A stretch of DNA of 35,980 nucleotides, from positions 1-35,980 of the forward strand of contig CANQDI010000004.1 of NCBI GenBank assembly GCA_947591575.1, given 5' to 3'. Source of the stretch: an uncultured Bacilli bacterium (GTDB lineage Bacteria; Bacillota_I; Bacilli_A; RF39; UBA660). The notes beneath the pieces were generated by a model. That model saw only the letters and a list, made by a program, of their open reading frames with translations, was not told where the DNA came from and did not search any database. Positions 33,594 to 35,980 of this stretch are shown here, in pieces. The position numbers and the translations under genes are program-made. Within the stretch, counting starts at the first letter, position 1, and each line of letters opens with the position of its first letter.

Positions 33594-35902
33594 TAAACCA
33601 CCTCGTCAAATAGATTTTCAAACTGTTTTCTTTTTTGCTTTTGAATTTTTTCAAAATCTATTTTTTTGCTTCTTGGCTTCTCTTTGAGAATTTCTTTGAC
33701 TTCTTCCACCATTTTCTTTTCATCTTTTGAAATAATATCGGCGTAGTCTTTTCCCATTTGAAAAAATTCATCAGAAACATCAATCGTTGTAATAATCCTT
33801 TTTTCTAAAAGAATTGCTTCTAAATAAATGACAGGAAAACCTTCATAATCAGAAGTTAAAAGAATATAATCAGCCATTTTCATATAAGGATAAGGATTCA
33901 TTTGCTTTCCTAAAAAATATACTTTTTTTTCTAGTTTTTCTCGAGCAACAAGATCTTTATACATTTTCTCATCTTTTCCTGTTCCCACAATCCATAGCTT
34001 TGTATTTAAAATATTTTGAACAAGATAAATGGCTCTTTTTAATTTTTTGGAGGAATCATCTAATCGACCTACAAAAACAAATAAAGTTTCTTTAGGCTTT
34101 GTAAGCGAAATCGGTTCCAGACTTTTTTTCTTAATTTCTTCAATTGGAATAAAATTGTTGATGACTTTTATTTTTCCTTCTAAGGAAGGATATATTTTTC
34201 GAAAAGATGCAGCTGATTCATTAGAGACAAACAAAATATGACGGTACTCTTTTATATGTCTTTGATCAAAGAATTCTCTAAATTTTTCTTTAGATGGATA
34301 AACATATCGATAGTCACTGTGAACATAAAAAGCATTGTTAGAAGAAGCCACTTGCGCAATCTTATTTGAACTAAATGAATAAGTTGTATAACAACAACTA
34401 AAATCATAACAATGATAGTAAAAAAGAGTAAAAAAGAACTTTCGCATACAATTGATTATTTTTCGAATAAAAACATTAGAGTGATTACTTACTTTCAATT
34501 CTTTTATCAAAACATCTGGCTTTATTTTTTTTAATAGAGGTCCTTTTGCTTCTTCTAACATACATGTTACTTCATATTTTTTAGTATCAATGTTATTTAA
34601 CAGATTTACTTGTGAATTTTCAATACCTCCAATTTCCATATTCACGCCCGCGAATAATAGTGATTTCTTCTTTCTCTTTGCAAGAGAGAGAATAATGATA
34701 CAAGCAATAAGAGATACAGAAGGAGCCGTGATAATATGCCCTGTAAAAAAAGATAAGAACAAGATAAAGGCAAACGATAAGAGTAACATATATCTTTCAT
34801 AATGATGTTTTCCGTTTTGTTTTAATACATTCATGATTACAAAGGAAAAAACACCAAAAAACAAGATAAATCCTACAAGTCCATGATGAAAATAAATATC
34901 AAAGTAGTCTATTTCTACTAATTTTGTTGCTTTCTTTTGATGAAAATAACCTATTCCAAAGAGTTGTTGGTAAAAAGGTGCTTGTTGATATAATTTTTTT
35001 TCTTTATAAAAAAAGGAAAAACGTTGACTAAAAATAAAATGATCTATTAATTTTTGGTCTTCAAATACTTCAGTAATATTCTGTATTTTTAAGTAATCAA
35101 GATGTGTTTGAATGTTCTTATAAAAGTTTGTCTTTGGTAAAAGAAAAGAAAAACCAATCGATAGTATAATGAGAAGTGAAAAAGAAAGAGCCACTACTTT
35201 ATATCGTTTTTTCTTCATACAATCAATCCAAAAGTAAAGAATTGTAAACCCTATCGTTATCAATAAAGTTAAAAGAGGTGTTTTGGTTCCTATTGTTAAG
35301 ATGACAACTATATACATGATAGCTACAACAACGGATATGAAAAAAAACTTCTTATCGTAAAATAGAAGAAACATTATAGGTGTCATGAGAGAGATAATCC
35401 CACTAATTTCATTCGCGGAGTGAAAGAAACCTAATGTTCCTGCTTTAGTAATTTCATATGATTGATACCCAATATGAAATAATGAAGGTACAAAAATAAA
35501 GAACAAATACATCAATAAAGTAGAAAATAAGACCATCTTACTTATTCGAATTGAATCTTTTAGATAATAGAAAGATATTAATAAAATTGGAAAATAAAAT
35601 GTTTTTACAAGGCCTTGAAGTTCTTGAAAAAGAAAAACATTTTTTTGGTATAAAAATAACCCTAAAAGATAAAAAATGCTATAGCAACCAAACAAAAGGT
35701 AAAAAATCAATGCTTTCTTTTGATGAAATACAAATGGTGTTACTATCATGATAAATGCTAAAAATAATACTCTTACAATGATACCAAATGTGATATTAAT
35801 ATTCCATATATGAATACTGATTCCTGTAATTAAATCAATGATTGGTTGAGCTAAAATAAAAATAGATAAGATCATATTAATATTTTTCTTTATAAAATCC
35901 AT
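33593..35902 (-). CDS. Polymerase/ligase-like membrane protein fused to GT4 glycosyltransferase
   Basis: A 769-residue two-part protein. Residues 1 to about 408 contain ten to twelve membrane helices and O-antigen ligase/Wzy-type features (FFHSANEISGIISLMTPI, GTKTPLLTLLIT, LFGIGYFHQ, DIYFHHGLVGFILF). A basic linker near 410-415 (AKRKKKS) leads to a GT-B fold glycosyltransferase of family 4 (GVNMEIGGIENSQVNLLNNI; VFVGRLDDSSKKLKRAI; DYEGFPVIYLEAI with the E-x7-E-like motif). No stop or frame break lies between them. The ATG at 35902 has AGGA 5 nt upstream; a GTG at 35914 is in the ribosome binding site. It is the first gene of the locus seen here. Confidence 0.9.
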   Translation of the reverse strand: MDFIKKNINMILSIFILAQPIIDLITGISIHIWNINITFGIIVRVLFLAFIMIVTPFVFHQKKALIFYLLFGCYSIFYLLGLFLYQKNVFLFQELQGLVKTFYFPILLISFYYLKDSIRISKMVLFSTLLMYLFFIFVPSLFHIGYQSYEITKAGTLGFFHSANEISGIISLMTPIMFLLFYDKKFFFISVVVAIMYIVVILTIGTKTPLLTLLITIGFTILYFWIDCMKKKRYKVVALSFSLLIILSIGFSFLLPKTNFYKNIQTHLDYLKIQNITEVFEDQKLIDHFIFSQRFSFFYKEKKLYQQAPFYQQLFGIGYFHQKKATKLVEIDYFDIYFHHGLVGFILFFGVFSFVIMNVLKQNGKHHYERYMLLLSFAFILFLSFFTGHIITAPSVSLIACIIILSLAKRKKKSLLFAGVNMEIGGIENSQVNLLNNIDTKKYEVTCMLEEAKGPLLKKIKPDVLIKELKVSNHSNVFIRKIINCMRKFFFTLFYYHCYDFSCCYTTYSFSSNKIAQVASSNNAFYVHSDYRYVYPSKEKFREFFDQRHIKEYRHILFVSNESAASFRKIYPSLEGKIKVINNFIPIEEIKKKSLEPISLTKPKETLFVFVGRLDDSSKKLKRAIYLVQNILNTKLWIVGTGKDEKMYKDLVAREKLEKKVYFLGKQMNPYPYMKMADYILLTSDYEGFPVIYLEAILLEKRIITTIDVSDEFFQMGKDYADIISKDEKKMVEEVKEILKEKPRSKKIDFEKIQKQKRKQFENLFDEVV

Positions 35903-35940
35903 ACCGTTCCTCACACTTCTATTATTTTCTTCTTATGACC

Positions 35941-35969
35941 ATTATAACACGTATCCTATTGAATAAAAA
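35941..35969 (-). promoter_or_regulatory. Promoter of the polysaccharide locus
   Basis: Minus strand extended -10 TGTTATAAT (TATAAT at 35946-35941) with a weak -35 TTTTTA (35969-35964) at 17 bp. It precedes the fusion gene by about 39 bp. Because the locus starts here with a promoter, the genes upstream may be a separate unit. Confidence 0.6.
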
Positions 35970-35980
35970 GCATTAAAAAG

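Overview
The window is a low-GC, gene-dense chromosome segment from a spore-forming Firmicute, most likely a Bacilli/Erysipelotrichia-type gut lineage. The evidence for this is strongly AT-rich DNA, Gram-positive ribosome binding sites (AGGAGG/AGGTG), sporulation genes (spoIIM, spoIVB, ylbJ, possibly a SpoIIID-like regulator), a TagGH-type wall polymer exporter, and housekeeping genes typical of Bacilli. TGA is used as a stop codon and Trp is TGG, so this is not a mycoplasma with the alternative code. No tRNA, rRNA, CRISPR array or insertion sequence was seen.

Layout. 1-4905: the 3' end of pyruvate kinase (+), convergent with tmcAL-gmk (-), then a divergent xerD-deoB operon (+). 4941-5928: a small Asn-rich gene and about 790 bp of very AT-rich DNA without a convincing gene. 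5929-9741: an XRE-type regulator, mnmA, a transglutaminase-like protein, spoIIM, a previously easy-to-miss 30-residue membrane peptide (+), and a small helical, possibly SpoIIID-like protein. 9894-18129: spoIVB (+), a membrane protein, xseB-xseA-nusB-mutS (-), and ylbL and ylbJ diverging from each other. 18097-20536: two type IV pilin-like genes (-) divergent from a PilB/GspE/ComGA-type ATPase (+). 20598-24158: a 1186-residue secreted cell-wall glucosaminidase-like protein. 24267-35902: a ten-gene polysaccharide locus on the minus strand.

The polysaccharide locus is the most interesting part. In transcription order it encodes a polymerase/ligase-GT4 fusion protein, two family 2 glycosyltransferases, a GT-C membrane glycosyltransferase, a UbiA-family enzyme with the signature of polyprenyl-phosphate phosphoribosyltransferases, a HAD phosphatase-like protein, an acyltransferase-3, a membrane-anchored SGNH esterase/transferase, a TagH/TagG ABC exporter and a GtrA-like protein. 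The combination suggests a wall-attached glycopolymer that carries polyprenyl-phosphate-derived pentofuranose (ribose or arabinose) and O-acyl groups. A Wzy-like polymerase and an ABC exporter sit together in one locus, which is unusual. The function of the whole is inference.

Several gene starts were moved from the longest open frame to an internal codon because the ribosome binding site or a -35/-10 promoter lies inside the longer frame (tmcAL, xerD, spoIIM, spoIVB, ylbL, ylbJ, the glucosaminidase, tagG, tagH and others). Positions given here use the revised starts.
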